The notes under the pieces are model-generated. The model ran no database searches. It was not told the DNA's origin and was given only the letters and a program-made list of their open reading frames with translations. From NCBI GenBank assembly GCA_031412355.1, contig JANOCR010000306.1, positions 1-13,114 of the forward strand: a stretch of DNA of 13,114 nt. The letters run 5' to 3'. The DNA is from JAENVT01 sp031412355 (GTDB taxonomy: Bacteria; Actinomycetota; Acidimicrobiia; Acidimicrobiales; Ilumatobacteraceae). The position numbers and the translations under genes were made by a program. Positions 4,203-12,544 of the stretch are shown here, piece after piece. Within the stretch, counting starts at the first letter, position 1. Each line of letters starts with the position of its first letter.

Positions 4203-7200
4203 GCGAGGGCGTACTCCGACTCGATCAACTCTGCCGGACGCGGCCGGCCGAACACGTAACCCTGTCCGTGATCACAGTTGATCTCGCGCAATCGGGCGAG
4301 CTGCAGTGGTGTCTCGACCCCTTCGGCGACCACCAGCAGTCCGAGCGAATGGCCGAGCTTCACGACGGCCTCGACGATGGTGGTGTCCTCCGGATCGATG
4401 CCCAACCCGCTGACGAACGACCGATCGACCTTGATCGCTTCGACCGGGAAGCGCTTCAGGTAGGTCAGCGACGAATAGCCGGTGCCGAAGTCGTCGACCG
4501 CGAGGTGCAAGCCCAGGTTGCGCAATTCGCGCAATGCGACCGTGGCCGCCTTGACGTCGCTCATCAGTGCCGACTCGGTGATCTCCAACCACAAAGCGTC
4601 GGCGGTGAGGCCGCTCTCGGCCAACGCTTCGGACACCATCCCGTGGAACACCGAGCTCATCAACTGCCGGCCACTGACGTTGACGGACACGGTGAGGTTG
4701 GCGAACCGCGGCAGGCGAACGCGCCACTGCCCAAGCTGCGAAAGCGACGAGCGCAGCACCGCCGCGCCGACCTCGCCGATCAACCCGGTCTCTTCGGCCA
4801 TCGGAAGGAACTGGTCGGGCCCCAGCAACCCGCGGTCAGGGTGGCGCCAGCGAGCGAGCACCTCGAAGCCGATGAGATGGCCCGTGTCGAGTTGCACGAT
4901 GGGCTGGTAGTACGGAACGATCTCACGCCGCTCGAGGCCGCGGCGCAACTCGTTGGTCGTTCGCAGGGTCAGCACGGTGGCGTCGTGTGTGCCTGGCGAG
5001 AACACCTCGACGCAGTCCCGGCCGCGCGCCTTGGCCCGGTACATGGCCGCGTCAGCGTCGCGCAGCAGGTCTGTCGTGGTGACCCCGACGCGATCGGCCA
5101 CGGCAATGCCGATGCTGGCGGTGACGTACAACTCTGCTCCGTCGACCACCAGCGGCTGGGCGATCTCGGCGCGCAACCGCTCGGCGATCTCGACAGGTGA
5201 CACCGTGGCGCCGATGTCGCGCAGCATGACGATGAACTCGTCGCCACCGAACCTGCTGAGCATGTCGCGGTCTCGCACGACGGCTCGCAGCCGCTCGCTC
5301 ATGCCGCGCAGCAACTCGTCACCCACACCATGGCCGAGGCTGTCGTTGATGACCTTGAAGTTGTCGAGGTCGATGAACATCACGGCCACCGCGCCCGGCT
5401 CGCTGGTCTCGAGGAAGCGAGCGAGTTGATCGAGGAAGCGGAACCGGTTGGGCAATCGGGTCAGCTCGTCGTGAGTCGCTGCCCATTCCAGCCGCTCGGC
5501 ACTGTGGCGCTGCTCGGTGATGTCTTCGATGTGCGTGATGGCGAGGCTCTGACCGTCGCCGTCGTCCATCAACGACACCCAGGCCCGCGCCCACATCACG
5601 CTCTGGTCGCTGCGGATGTATCGCTGCTCCATGTGGTATGAGTCGGCCGCGATTCCGGCGGTGTGGGTCTCGCCGCGCTGCCAATCGTCGGGGTGGATGA
5701 TCGACTGCATGGTCCGCCCGACCATCTCGATGCGTGCGTATCCGAGCATGGTCGCCAGCGATTCGTTGACGTCGATCAGAACACTGGTGTCGGCGTTCGA
5801 CAGCGCCATCCCCGTCGGGGCACCGTGGAAGGCCGCCCGGAATCGTTCCTGGGCGAGATCGAGATCGTGCGCTTCGCGCAGGCGACTGGTGATGTCGCGC
5901 AACGTCACGACGACCCGTTCGGGATCGCGGATCGGCACGTGTACGTCGGCTTCGAGCAGGATCTCGTGACCGTCGGGATGATCGAACGGGAACACCGGGT
6001 TGTTGCCGGACTGCCCGCGGCGCAGCTTGTCCCAGTCGTCGAGCAGCAACGGACGGTCGGCGGGCCGCACCAGCGAGGTGAACGTCTTGTTCAGCACCTC
6101 GGAGTGCGAGCGACCGGTGATGTCGAGCACCAGCTTGTTGGCTTCGACGATGAGGCCTTGACCGTCGAGCACGATCACCGAGTCGGGCAGATCGTCGAGT
6201 AGGGCGCGCAGCTCTGCCTCGGTATGTCGCAGATTGGTGATGTTGTCGCGCAGTCGATCGGACAGCGTCGACGAGTGATACCACGTCGCCAACTGCTCGA
6301 TGATTATCAGTAGTCCGGTCAGCACGCCGATGACGATCGTGACGCTGGTGGCCTCGTGGTCCCGGATCATGTACCGCCAAGCCGCCAGCCACACCGCTGC
6401 CATCGCCGGCACGTGCACAACTAGCAGCCGCGACAACGTCGGTCGGGTGTAGCGCACCACCCCGCCGCTTGGCATGCCGGCCGCGACGCCGATGACTGCG
6501 AAGCCGAGCACCCACCCCGGGAACGACACCACGAACGACGTGTTCGTGGTGGACCCGACAGTGGCCGAATAGGCGATGTCGGCAACAGTCAGCAACACGG
6601 CACCGACCAAGAACCCCACCCGCGCAGGCGAACGGCCAATCAACAACATCAGCCCGAGCATCGACGCCAGAGCAATGTCGGTGAGTGGATAGATCAACAT
6701 TGCCAGTTGGGCGGGCAGGGAGAAGCGCGCCGGATCTCCGACGCCCGTGCGAATGATCAGCTCCCAGGCAACGAAGCTGAGCGCGACGGCCAGCACCAGG
6801 GAGTCGACCATGAACACGAGCCGCGTCGAGCGCTCGAATGGTCGGGTGTGTATCACCACGGCACCGATCGCGGCAACGGGCCAGGCGAGATAGCCGATGT
6901 CGGCATATGAGGGCCATGTGGTCGAATCCAGCAGCGTGATCTGCACGATCCACAACAACTGACCGAATGCCCAGCCGAGCGCGCCAAGACCGAACAGCAG
7001 CCATTCGAGCCGGCGATCGTAGCGATACCTGCCCAGGTTCACCAGCCCGGCCCACGCCGGAACAAGCACCATTGCGCAGCCCGAGACAGCACCCCACGAC
7101 TCGATGTCGAACCCGTTCACACCGATCTCGACGAGTGTCGTCGCCAGGATCAGCGCCAACCCGACCAGCCCGAACTTGACTGCCGTGGCGCGTGAAGGCG

Positions 7201-7258
7201 CCAGCCAGACCTCTAGCCGTCGACGAGGTTCGTCGATGGTGTCGCTAACGGTTTTCAC
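4199..7258 (-). CDS. Membrane-bound PAS-PAS-GGDEF-EAL cyclic-di-GMP turnover protein
   Basis: The 1019-residue protein opens with about ten hydrophobic segments (roughly 28-325). Two PAS domains follow (about 347-455 and 466-580), the second ending in THIEDITEQR. The GGDEF domain (about 585-755) has RFGGDEF at 669-675 and an intact inhibitory RxxD site (RDRD, 662-665), so it looks like an active, product-inhibited diguanylate cyclase. The phosphodiesterase domain (about 765-1015) has EVL at 799-801 in place of EAL. Its metal and catalytic residues are present: E799, N860, E892, D922-D923 in DDFGTGYSS, K943, E979 in VVAEGVET and Q999. Both activities are therefore plausible, with the switch set by membrane or PAS sensing. 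The start is GTG at 7256-7258. It lies 30 nt after cca and has its own -10 candidate, so it may be transcribed with cca or alone. Confidence 0.93.
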   Translation of the reverse strand: MKTVSDTIDEPRRRLEVWLAPSRATAVKFGLVGLALILATTLVEIGVNGFDIESWGAVSGCAMVLVPAWAGLVNLGRYRYDRRLEWLLFGLGALGWAFGQLLWIVQITLLDSTTWPSYADIGYLAWPVAAIGAVVIHTRPFERSTRLVFMVDSLVLAVALSFVAWELIIRTGVGDPARFSLPAQLAMLIYPLTDIALASMLGLMLLIGRSPARVGFLVGAVLLTVADIAYSATVGSTTNTSFVVSFPGWVLGFAVIGVAAGMPSGGVVRYTRPTLSRLLVVHVPAMAAVWLAAWRYMIRDHEATSVTIVIGVLTGLLIIIEQLATWYHSSTLSDRLRDNITNLRHTEAELRALLDDLPDSVIVLDGQGLIVEANKLVLDITGRSHSEVLNKTFTSLVRPADRPLLLDDWDKLRRGQSGNNPVFPFDHPDGHEILLEADVHVPIRDPERVVVTLRDITSRLREAHDLDLAQERFRAAFHGAPTGMALSNADTSVLIDVNESLATMLGYARIEMVGRTMQSIIHPDDWQRGETHTAGIAADSYHMEQRYIRSDQSVMWARAWVSLMDDGDGQSLAITHIEDITEQRHSAERLEWAATHDELTRLPNRFRFLDQLARFLETSEPGAVAVMFIDLDNFKVINDSLGHGVGDELLRGMSERLRAVVRDRDMLSRFGGDEFIVMLRDIGATVSPVEIAERLRAEIAQPLVVDGAELYVTASIGIAVADRVGVTTTDLLRDADAAMYRAKARGRDCVEVFSPGTHDATVLTLRTTNELRRGLERREIVPYYQPIVQLDTGHLIGFEVLARWRHPDRGLLGPDQFLPMAEETGLIGEVGAAVLRSSLSQLGQWRVRLPRFANLTVSVNVSGRQLMSSVFHGMVSEALAESGLTADALWLEITESALMSDVKAATVALRELRNLGLHLAVDDFGTGYSSLTYLKRFPVEAIKVDRSFVSGLGIDPEDTTIVEAVVKLGHSLGLLVVAEGVETPLQLARLREINCDHGQGYVFGRPRPAELIESEYALA

Positions 7259-7282
7259 TGCGTGCCGTCACTCCCGTCCTCG

Positions 7283-7288
7283 ATAGTA
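7283..7288 (-). promoter_or_regulatory. Candidate -10 box (TACTAT) for the GGDEF/EAL gene
   Basis: TACTAT on the minus strand is the best -10 match in the window, 24 nt before the GTG, and it sits right after the cca stop (7289-7291). The short leader includes CGAGGACGGGAG as a possible but distant ribosome site. The -35 region is poor. Confidence 0.4.
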
Positions 7289-8698
7289 TCAGCACCCCTC
7301 GTGGTCAGATCGCCACTGATCCAGTCGGCGACGGATCTCGTCGTCACCGATCATGCCCTCCTCGAGGCGGATTTCCAACAGGAACGACAACGCCTTGCCG
7401 ACGAGCGGCCCGGGCCCGATGCCGAGGTGTTCCATCACCTGCTTGCCGTCGAGTTCCGGCCTGATCGATGCCAGTTCCTCGCGCTGCGCCAGCTCGGCGA
7501 TGCGATCCTCGAGCTCGTCCATCCGTTTCGACAAGGTGGCCGCCTTGCGCTCATTGCGGGTCGTGCAGTCGCAGCGGGTCAAGACGTTGAGCTCGCCCAA
7601 CAGGGTGCCTGCGTCGCGCACGTAGCGGCGCACCGCAGAGTCGGTCCACCCCATCTGATAGGTGTGGAACCGCAGGTGCAGGGCAACGAGCTCGGTGATC
7701 GCCTCGATGTCGTCGTTGCTGTACCGCAGTGCCGTGAGGCGTTTGCGTGTCATGCGCGCACCGACGGCGTCGTGGTGGTGAAAGGTCACGCCTTTGCCCT
7801 GCTGGTACCCGCGCGTCTGCGGTTTGCCAACGTCGTGGAACAGCGCCGCGAGTCGCGTGCGCCGAAAGTCGAAGTCGACGCGCATGCCACGGTGCACGTT
7901 CTCAACCACCGCCAAGGTGTGCGTCAGGACGTCTTTGTGACGGTGGATCGGATCCTGCTCGAGCCGCATCGCCGGCAGCTCGGGCAAGAAGTCGTCGGCC
8001 AGGCCGGTCTCGATCGCGAACCACAGCCCTGCGCTTGGATTGGTGACGGTGATCAGCTTGTCGAGCTCGTCGCGTATGCGCTCGGCCGACACGATCTCCA
8101 ACCGTCCGTGCATTGCCGAGACCGCGGCCGTCAGTTCGGCGACGGGCTGCAGTTGGTAGCGGGCGATGAAGCGCGCCGCGCGAAGCATTCGCAACGGATC
8201 GTCGCTGAACGAAACCTCCGGCGACAAGGGCGTTCGGAGGGTACGCGTCACCAGATCGGCAGCCCCACCGAACGGGTCGACCAGGTTCGGCGTGGACGAC
8301 GTGAGTTCCAATGCCATCGCGTTGATCGTGAAGTCGCGGCGCGACAGGTCGGTCGCGATGTCGTCGGCGAACTCGACGTGAGGCTTGCGCGAATCGTCGT
8401 TGTACGCCTCGGCGCGATGAGTAGTGATCTCGTATGTGCGGCCGTCCTTCTTGGCGCCGATCGTGCCGAACCGCTCGCCCTGCGTCCACACCGCATCGGC
8501 CCAACCGGCGAGGCAAGCCTTGATGTCGGCCGGACGCGCCGTCGTGGTGGCATCGAAGTCGTAGTCGATGCGATCGTCGGCGATCAGCAGATCACGGACT
8601 GTGCCGCCGACGAGGTACAGGCGGTGGCCGGCGGCGATGAACCGCTCTGTGAGTGGGGCAACCTCGTCGAGAACCGGACGGAAACGATCCGGGATCAC
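7289..8698 (-). CDS. cca: CCA tRNA nucleotidyltransferase with HD domain
   Basis: The 469-residue product is a class II nucleotidyltransferase that adds or repairs the 3' CCA of tRNAs. It has LYLVGGTVRDLLI (28-39), the metal-binding acidic pair in DYDFDATT (D47, D49), the RRDFTINAMALE motif (120-131), DDPLRMLRAARFIARY and the ERIRDELDKLI helix (207-217). A C-terminal HD phosphohydrolase domain follows: HRHKDVLTHTL, ALFHDVGKP (HD at 288-289), HHHDAVG. This architecture is typical of the actinobacterial enzyme (PcnA in mycobacteria). The start is GTG at 8696-8698 because it overlaps the upstream stop as GTGA and sits just before the conserved domain. The reading frame is open much further upstream, but that part is a shadow of the deacetylase gene. 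I assign CCA addition rather than polyadenylation from the domain layout. Confidence 0.93.
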   Translation of the reverse strand: MIPDRFRPVLDEVAPLTERFIAAGHRLYLVGGTVRDLLIADDRIDYDFDATTTARPADIKACLAGWADAVWTQGERFGTIGAKKDGRTYEITTHRAEAYNDDSRKPHVEFADDIATDLSRRDFTINAMALELTSSTPNLVDPFGGAADLVTRTLRTPLSPEVSFSDDPLRMLRAARFIARYQLQPVAELTAAVSAMHGRLEIVSAERIRDELDKLITVTNPSAGLWFAIETGLADDFLPELPAMRLEQDPIHRHKDVLTHTLAVVENVHRGMRVDFDFRRTRLAALFHDVGKPQTRGYQQGKGVTFHHHDAVGARMTRKRLTALRYSNDDIEAITELVALHLRFHTYQMGWTDSAVRRYVRDAGTLLGELNVLTRCDCTTRNERKAATLSKRMDELEDRIAELAQREELASIRPELDGKQVMEHLGIGPGPLVGKALSFLLEIRLEEGMIGDDEIRRRLDQWRSDHEGC

Positions 8699-9741
8699 AA
8701 CCAGCCCTGCTGCTGCCAGTGGCGGGCCACGGCATGTATGGCGTCGCACCCGGGGCCGGCCGATGTCGGGCCCTCTACATCGCCCGCGGGTTGGCCGGCC
8801 CGGTGACCTGCGGGCGCCGACACGCCGGCGAGCTCGCGCATCACTTCGGTGGAGCAGTTCGTGAGCGCGTCGAGGTCGTAGCCCCCCTCGAGCATGACGA
8901 GCCGACGACCTGCGGGAACCAGCGACAACACGCGGCCGGTCAGCGGACCGTAGTCGCCCGCGGCCAAGCCCATGTCGGTCAGCGGGTCGTCGCGATGCGC
9001 ATCGAAGCCCGCCGACACGATTACCCATGTCGGTCCAAACCGTTCGGCCACTGGGGAGACGATCTCGTCGAACGCTTGCAGGTAGACGTCGCCCGTTGCG
9101 CCGGCCGGGAGTGGAATGTTGAGCGTGGTGCCGGCGCCGGCGCCGCGTCCCGTCTCGCGGACATCGCCTGTGCCGGGATACAGCGGCCACTGGTGGCAGC
9201 TGACGAACAACACCCGCGGGTCTTCGTAGAACACCGCTTGGGTTCCGTTGCCGTGGTGTGCGTCGTAGTCGAACACCATCACGCTCTCGCCCTGGTCGGC
9301 CAGCGATGCGGCGACGACAGCGACGTTGGAGATCATGCAGAATCCCATCGACTCGGTTGCCGAGGCATGATGACCGGGCGGCCGGACCGCACAGAAAGCG
9401 GCATCTCCTTCGCCGGCGCGCAAGGCGTCGACTGCGGTCAGGCCGGCACCGGCGGCCAGGCTTGCAGCGTGGAAGCTGGCTGGGCTGGCGTAGGTGTCGG
9501 GGTCGAGGCGCCCGCCACCACTGGCGCACATCGTCTCCATCCGCTCGAGGTACCACGCCGGGTGCACACGCTCGAGGTCGGATCGCTCGGCCGCCCGCGG
9601 CTCGAGCGGCGAGATGGCATCACCCAGATCGGCCCGGCGAACGCCTTCGAGCACGGCATCGAGCCGCTCCGGGCGCTCGGGGTGGCGCGGTCCGGCGAGA
9701 TGCTCGAGGTATGCCGCATGGGTGGCAAACAGCACTGTCAC
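8695..9741 (-). CDS. Histone-deacetylase-like amidohydrolase (AcuC/acetylpolyamine family)
   Basis: The 348-residue product has the arginase/deacetylase fold: RHPERPERL (19-27), RPPGHHA with the tandem catalytic His H124-H125, and VFDYDAHHGNGT with zinc ligands D160 and H162. It continues with YPGTGDVRETG, SAGFDAHRDDPL with the third ligand D247, and LEGGYDL with the transition-state Tyr at 288. All active-site residues are present, so it should be a zinc-dependent deacetylase. Bacterial relatives act on acetylated proteins (AcuC on acetyl-CoA synthetase) or acetylpolyamines; the substrate here is not determinable. The C-terminus after about 305 is Gly/Ala-rich and variable. The start is GTG at 9739-9741 with a TAGCGT box 8 nt upstream. 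It overlaps cca by 4 nt and shares a 50-bp divergent gap with the GNAT gene. Confidence 0.93.
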   Translation of the reverse strand: MTVLFATHAAYLEHLAGPRHPERPERLDAVLEGVRRADLGDAISPLEPRAAERSDLERVHPAWYLERMETMCASGGGRLDPDTYASPASFHAASLAAGAGLTAVDALRAGEGDAAFCAVRPPGHHASATESMGFCMISNVAVVAASLADQGESVMVFDYDAHHGNGTQAVFYEDPRVLFVSCHQWPLYPGTGDVRETGRGAGAGTTLNIPLPAGATGDVYLQAFDEIVSPVAERFGPTWVIVSAGFDAHRDDPLTDMGLAAGDYGPLTGRVLSLVPAGRRLVMLEGGYDLDALTNCSTEVMRELAGVSAPAGHRAGQPAGDVEGPTSAGPGCDAIHAVARHWQQQGWL

Positions 9742-9749
9742 GCCGTTGG

Positions 9750-9755
9750 ACGCTA
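9750..9755 (-). promoter_or_regulatory. Candidate -10 box (TAGCGT) for the deacetylase gene
   Basis: TAGCGT on the minus strand lies 8 nt before the GTG at 9741, which suggests a leaderless transcript for the deacetylase-cca unit. No good -35 is seen. Confidence 0.35.
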
Positions 9756-9778
9756 CCGCGCTGCGGCCAACTCGGAGC

Positions 9779-9784
9779 TACCGT
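9779..9784 (+). promoter_or_regulatory. Candidate -10 box (TACCGT) for the GNAT-DUF6049-degV unit
   Basis: TACCGT lies 7 nt before the GTG at 9792, again implying a leaderless transcript. With the TAGCGT box on the other strand it makes two back-to-back promoters inside the 50-bp gap, so one bound regulator could affect both units. Confidence 0.35.
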
Positions 9785-9791
9785 TTCGTCC

Positions 9792-10529
9792 GTGAAGCCA
9801 GCGATGCGATCACTGAACAGTGCACCGTTGATGCTTCGCGCCGGTGGTGTCGTCGCACGCGTTCGGCCGTGGGCATTCGAGCCGAACGTCGCCCACCTCG
9901 TGCTGTACAACCAGACCCGCCTGCCGACGCCGTCCGACATCATCGGGTGGATCAGCGACCTGCGAATCGCCGGATACGACACGGTTCGCACCGGTGCATT
10001 GGGCACCCAAGCCGGTGCGCGCTTCGAACGACTGGGGTTCGAACCAATCCAAAGCCTCGTGTTGCTCGAACACACTGCAGTCGGTGCGGCGGCTGCTTCG
10101 ACCAAACGATCTGTCCGTGCGATGCGCCTGTCCGCTGACGACGACGGCGCAGCGAGCCGGGTCGACGTCGCGGCATTCGGTACAGGATGGAGCACTGATC
10201 GCGTCGGCATCGGTGACATTCGCTCGGCCACACCCCGACATCGAGCCCGCTCCGTGCGCACCGACGACGGCATCGTTGCCTACTCCATCTCGGGTCGTGA
10301 CGGGCGCAACGGTTACCTCCAACGCCTCGCCGTATCGCCGTCACACCAACAAAGGGGTCACGGCGCCGCGCTTGTCGGCGACTCGTTGCGGTGGATGTCG
10401 CGCTGGCGCGTGACCCGCGCTCTGGTGAACACGCATGTCGGGAACGAAGCCGCACTCGCCCTATATCACGGCTTCGGGTTCACCGATCTCCACGATCGAC
10501 TCCACGTCTTCGAACGGCGGATCGAGTGA
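9792..10529 (+). CDS. GNAT-family N-acetyltransferase, probably two tandem GNAT folds
   Basis: The 245-residue product has a canonical C-terminal GNAT domain (about 105-243). YLQRLAVSPSHQQRGHGAALV contains the acetyl-CoA pyrophosphate-binding QQRGHG (186-191), and NTHVGNEAALALYHGFGF (213-230) is motif B. The first half (about 20-95) ends with RTGALGTQAGARFERLGFEPIQSLVLLEH, which looks like the last part of a second, degenerate GNAT fold, as in mycothiol-synthase-like tandem proteins. Substrate is unknown. The start is GTG at 9792 because of the -10 box just upstream; ATG at 9804 is an alternative four codons later. The stop overlaps the next gene's start as GTGA. The long open frame upstream is a shadow of the deacetylase. 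Confidence 0.8.
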   Translation: MKPAMRSLNSAPLMLRAGGVVARVRPWAFEPNVAHLVLYNQTRLPTPSDIIGWISDLRIAGYDTVRTGALGTQAGARFERLGFEPIQSLVLLEHTAVGAAAASTKRSVRAMRLSADDDGAASRVDVAAFGTGWSTDRVGIGDIRSATPRHRARSVRTDDGIVAYSISGRDGRNGYLQRLAVSPSHQQRGHGAALVGDSLRWMSRWRVTRALVNTHVGNEAALALYHGFGFTDLHDRLHVFERRIE

Positions 10530-12544
10530 CTCGAGGCAAGGCTCTACTCGCACTGCTGGCTCTCGGCGGCGCATCGTTCGTCGCTTTCCTACCCGCCCCG
10601 GTGGAGGCCGCGCAGGGTGATCTTCAACTGATCACTCAGAACTTCAACATTGCCGCCGACGGTTCGCTGACGGCCACCATCTCGATGCCGGCCAAGCTGG
10701 CCGAAACAGATCTGTCGACTGCCCTCTTTGCGGTGACGGTCGGTCAACGAGTCAACAAGCGCGAGGACATTGCGGCGATCATCAGTGGCACGTTGTCCCG
10801 GCCCGACGACACAGTGGCGATCTCACCGGTCTGCTGCCTCGGCCCGGCGCCGGGCCAATACACGTTCTCGATACCGCTGGAGGTCGCCGAGGTGCGACCC
10901 GATGCGCTCAGCATTCCGCGCACCGGGCTGTACCCCGTCACCATCGCCGTACAACGCGACGGAAGGATCCTGTCGAAGGTGTTGACGTTCCTCCACCGGT
11001 TGCCGGCGGCCGACGAGGGCGTGACCGAGGATCCGATCTCGGTCGCGTTCGCCATCGGTACGCACAGTGCAGTTCACCTCGACAGCAAGGCGACAACCAG
11101 TGTCGACCCCACAACCGCTGTCGAGATGAACGAGTTGGCCGACGCGCTGGATGCGTTGGACGCCCACGCGATTCCGGCAACGGTTCGCATCGCCCCCGGC
11201 GTGTTGAACAGCCTGCAGCAACTCGACCCGGCGTTGTTCGCCCGGTTGGTCGGGTCACTGCAACGCCATCAGGTGATCGCTGAGCCGGAGTGGCCGATCG
11301 ATCCGTCTGCGGCCGCCGCGGTGGGGCAAGAGCCGTTGTACACCTCGTGGCTGCGCGACGGCGAGGAACGCCTCGCGGTTCTCGGCCTGGGGCCTGCAGT
11401 GCTCAGTCGGTCGACGATCTTCGTCGACCAACCCGTCACCTCGGCAGGCGCTGTCCTGCGCCGCAACCTGGGCGCTGCGTTGATGGTGATGACACCGGAG
11501 ATCTACGACGGCCTCGACGGAACCATCGGCGCGTTCAGCGATTTCACCGGAGAGTTGATCGCCGCCGACCTGCCCAACAACACGACGTTCGACGCCGCCG
11601 TCGTGGACCACACGATCTCGCAACTCCTCGTTCGTCCGATGTCGACACCCGAGCAGACCCGCGTCTACATCGTCGCTCATCTGCTGGCGCTGCGCCAGAA
11701 GATCGAGACAGCCGGAGCAAGCCTGCAGCGGCATGCGGTGCTGATCGCGACTCCGGATCTCGGCGTGCCCGATGCCGACCTGCTGGGGCCGCTCGCGACC
11801 TTGATCGCCGAGACACCAGGATTGAGTGCAGCGACGGTCGACGAGGTGGCGTTACGCACTGACCGGTTGCTGATCGAGGGCGAGGAGCGGCTGGTGACCC
11901 TGCCGACGGCCGACGGTGACGGGTTGGAGGAGCGGATCTTCACCCAGGGAATCTTGAACAACGAGATCGACGGCGTGGCCTCGATGCTGCCCGACGGCAG
12001 CGAACGTCCGGGTGGCTGGCGTGATCTCGCCGCCTTGCTGCCGACGACCGCACTCGACGATGATGCTGCCCAGTCGATGGTCGCGACGATTCGTGCCGAG
12101 CTCACCGAGATCCGCGATGCGATTCAGGTGCCGGCCGCGTACACCGTCAACCTGCCGGGAAAGCGCAGCACCGTTCGCATTAGGTTCGTCAACAACTCCG
12201 ATGTGCCGCTGAAGATCCGGGTTCAATTGACGTCGCCATCGGGCAAGTTGGTCTTCGAGAACCCGGATCAGCCGATTGAACTACCGCCCGGCGTGACCAA
12301 CGTTCCCGTCGAGGTCGACGCCCGTTCGAACGGGACGTCGGGCGTCTCGCTCGATGTCTTCATGCCCAACGATGTCGCGCTCGGCGGCACCATTCCACTG
12401 AAGTTCCGGGTGAACGCCGTGGGGGTGGGCAACGTACTGACGATCGCCGTGTTCGGTCTGGTGCTGCTGTGGTGGCTGCAACACGCGCGATCTGCGTGGC
12501 GAAAGCGCCGGCAACTCCGGCCAGCTACCCTGCCTGTCTCGTGA
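10526..12544 (+). CDS. DUF6049-like secreted, C-terminally membrane-anchored protein
   Basis: The 672-residue protein has a Sec signal peptide (residues 1-29, hydrophobic core LLALLALGGASFVAFL, likely cut after APVEA). A large extracytoplasmic region follows: a beta-rich part (about 30-165) and a barrel-like part (about 170-440) with FAIGTHSAVHL, PATVRIAPGVLNSL and VIAEPEWPID. Next is an Ig-like sandwich (about 538-632), then one transmembrane helix (about 634-651, LTIAVFGLVLLWWL) and a basic cytoplasmic tail. This layout matches actinobacterial DUF6049 proteins such as the one beside pcnA and murJ in mycobacteria. Function is unknown; a cell-envelope role is inferred from topology and neighbourhood. 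The start is the GTG that overlaps the GNAT stop. MurJ, the usual next gene, is replaced by degV. A vicinal Cys pair (103-104) is present. Confidence 0.75.
   Translation: MTRGKALLALLALGGASFVAFLPAPVEAAQGDLQLITQNFNIAADGSLTATISMPAKLAETDLSTALFAVTVGQRVNKREDIAAIISGTLSRPDDTVAISPVCCLGPAPGQYTFSIPLEVAEVRPDALSIPRTGLYPVTIAVQRDGRILSKVLTFLHRLPAADEGVTEDPISVAFAIGTHSAVHLDSKATTSVDPTTAVEMNELADALDALDAHAIPATVRIAPGVLNSLQQLDPALFARLVGSLQRHQVIAEPEWPIDPSAAAAVGQEPLYTSWLRDGEERLAVLGLGPAVLSRSTIFVDQPVTSAGAVLRRNLGAALMVMTPEIYDGLDGTIGAFSDFTGELIAADLPNNTTFDAAVVDHTISQLLVRPMSTPEQTRVYIVAHLLALRQKIETAGASLQRHAVLIATPDLGVPDADLLGPLATLIAETPGLSAATVDEVALRTDRLLIEGEERLVTLPTADGDGLEERIFTQGILNNEIDGVASMLPDGSERPGGWRDLAALLPTTALDDDAAQSMVATIRAELTEIRDAIQVPAAYTVNLPGKRSTVRIRFVNNSDVPLKIRVQLTSPSGKLVFENPDQPIELPPGVTNVPVEVDARSNGTSGVSLDVFMPNDVALGGTIPLKFRVNAVGVGNVLTIAVFGLVLLWWLQHARSAWRKRRQLRPATLPVS

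Noticed and set aside
5319..7097. 592-residue open frame overlapping the GGDEF/EAL gene on the same strand
   Set aside because: It is an Arg-rich out-of-frame shadow with no domain, while the overlapping frame carries full PAS, GGDEF and EAL domains.
7262..8806. 514-residue plus-strand open frame opposite cca
   Set aside because: It has no recognisable motif and is antisense to an intact CCA-adding enzyme.
8699..9556. Long N-terminal extension of cca over the deacetylase gene
   Set aside because: The extension is Arg-rich shadow sequence. The conserved domain begins just after the GTG at 8698.
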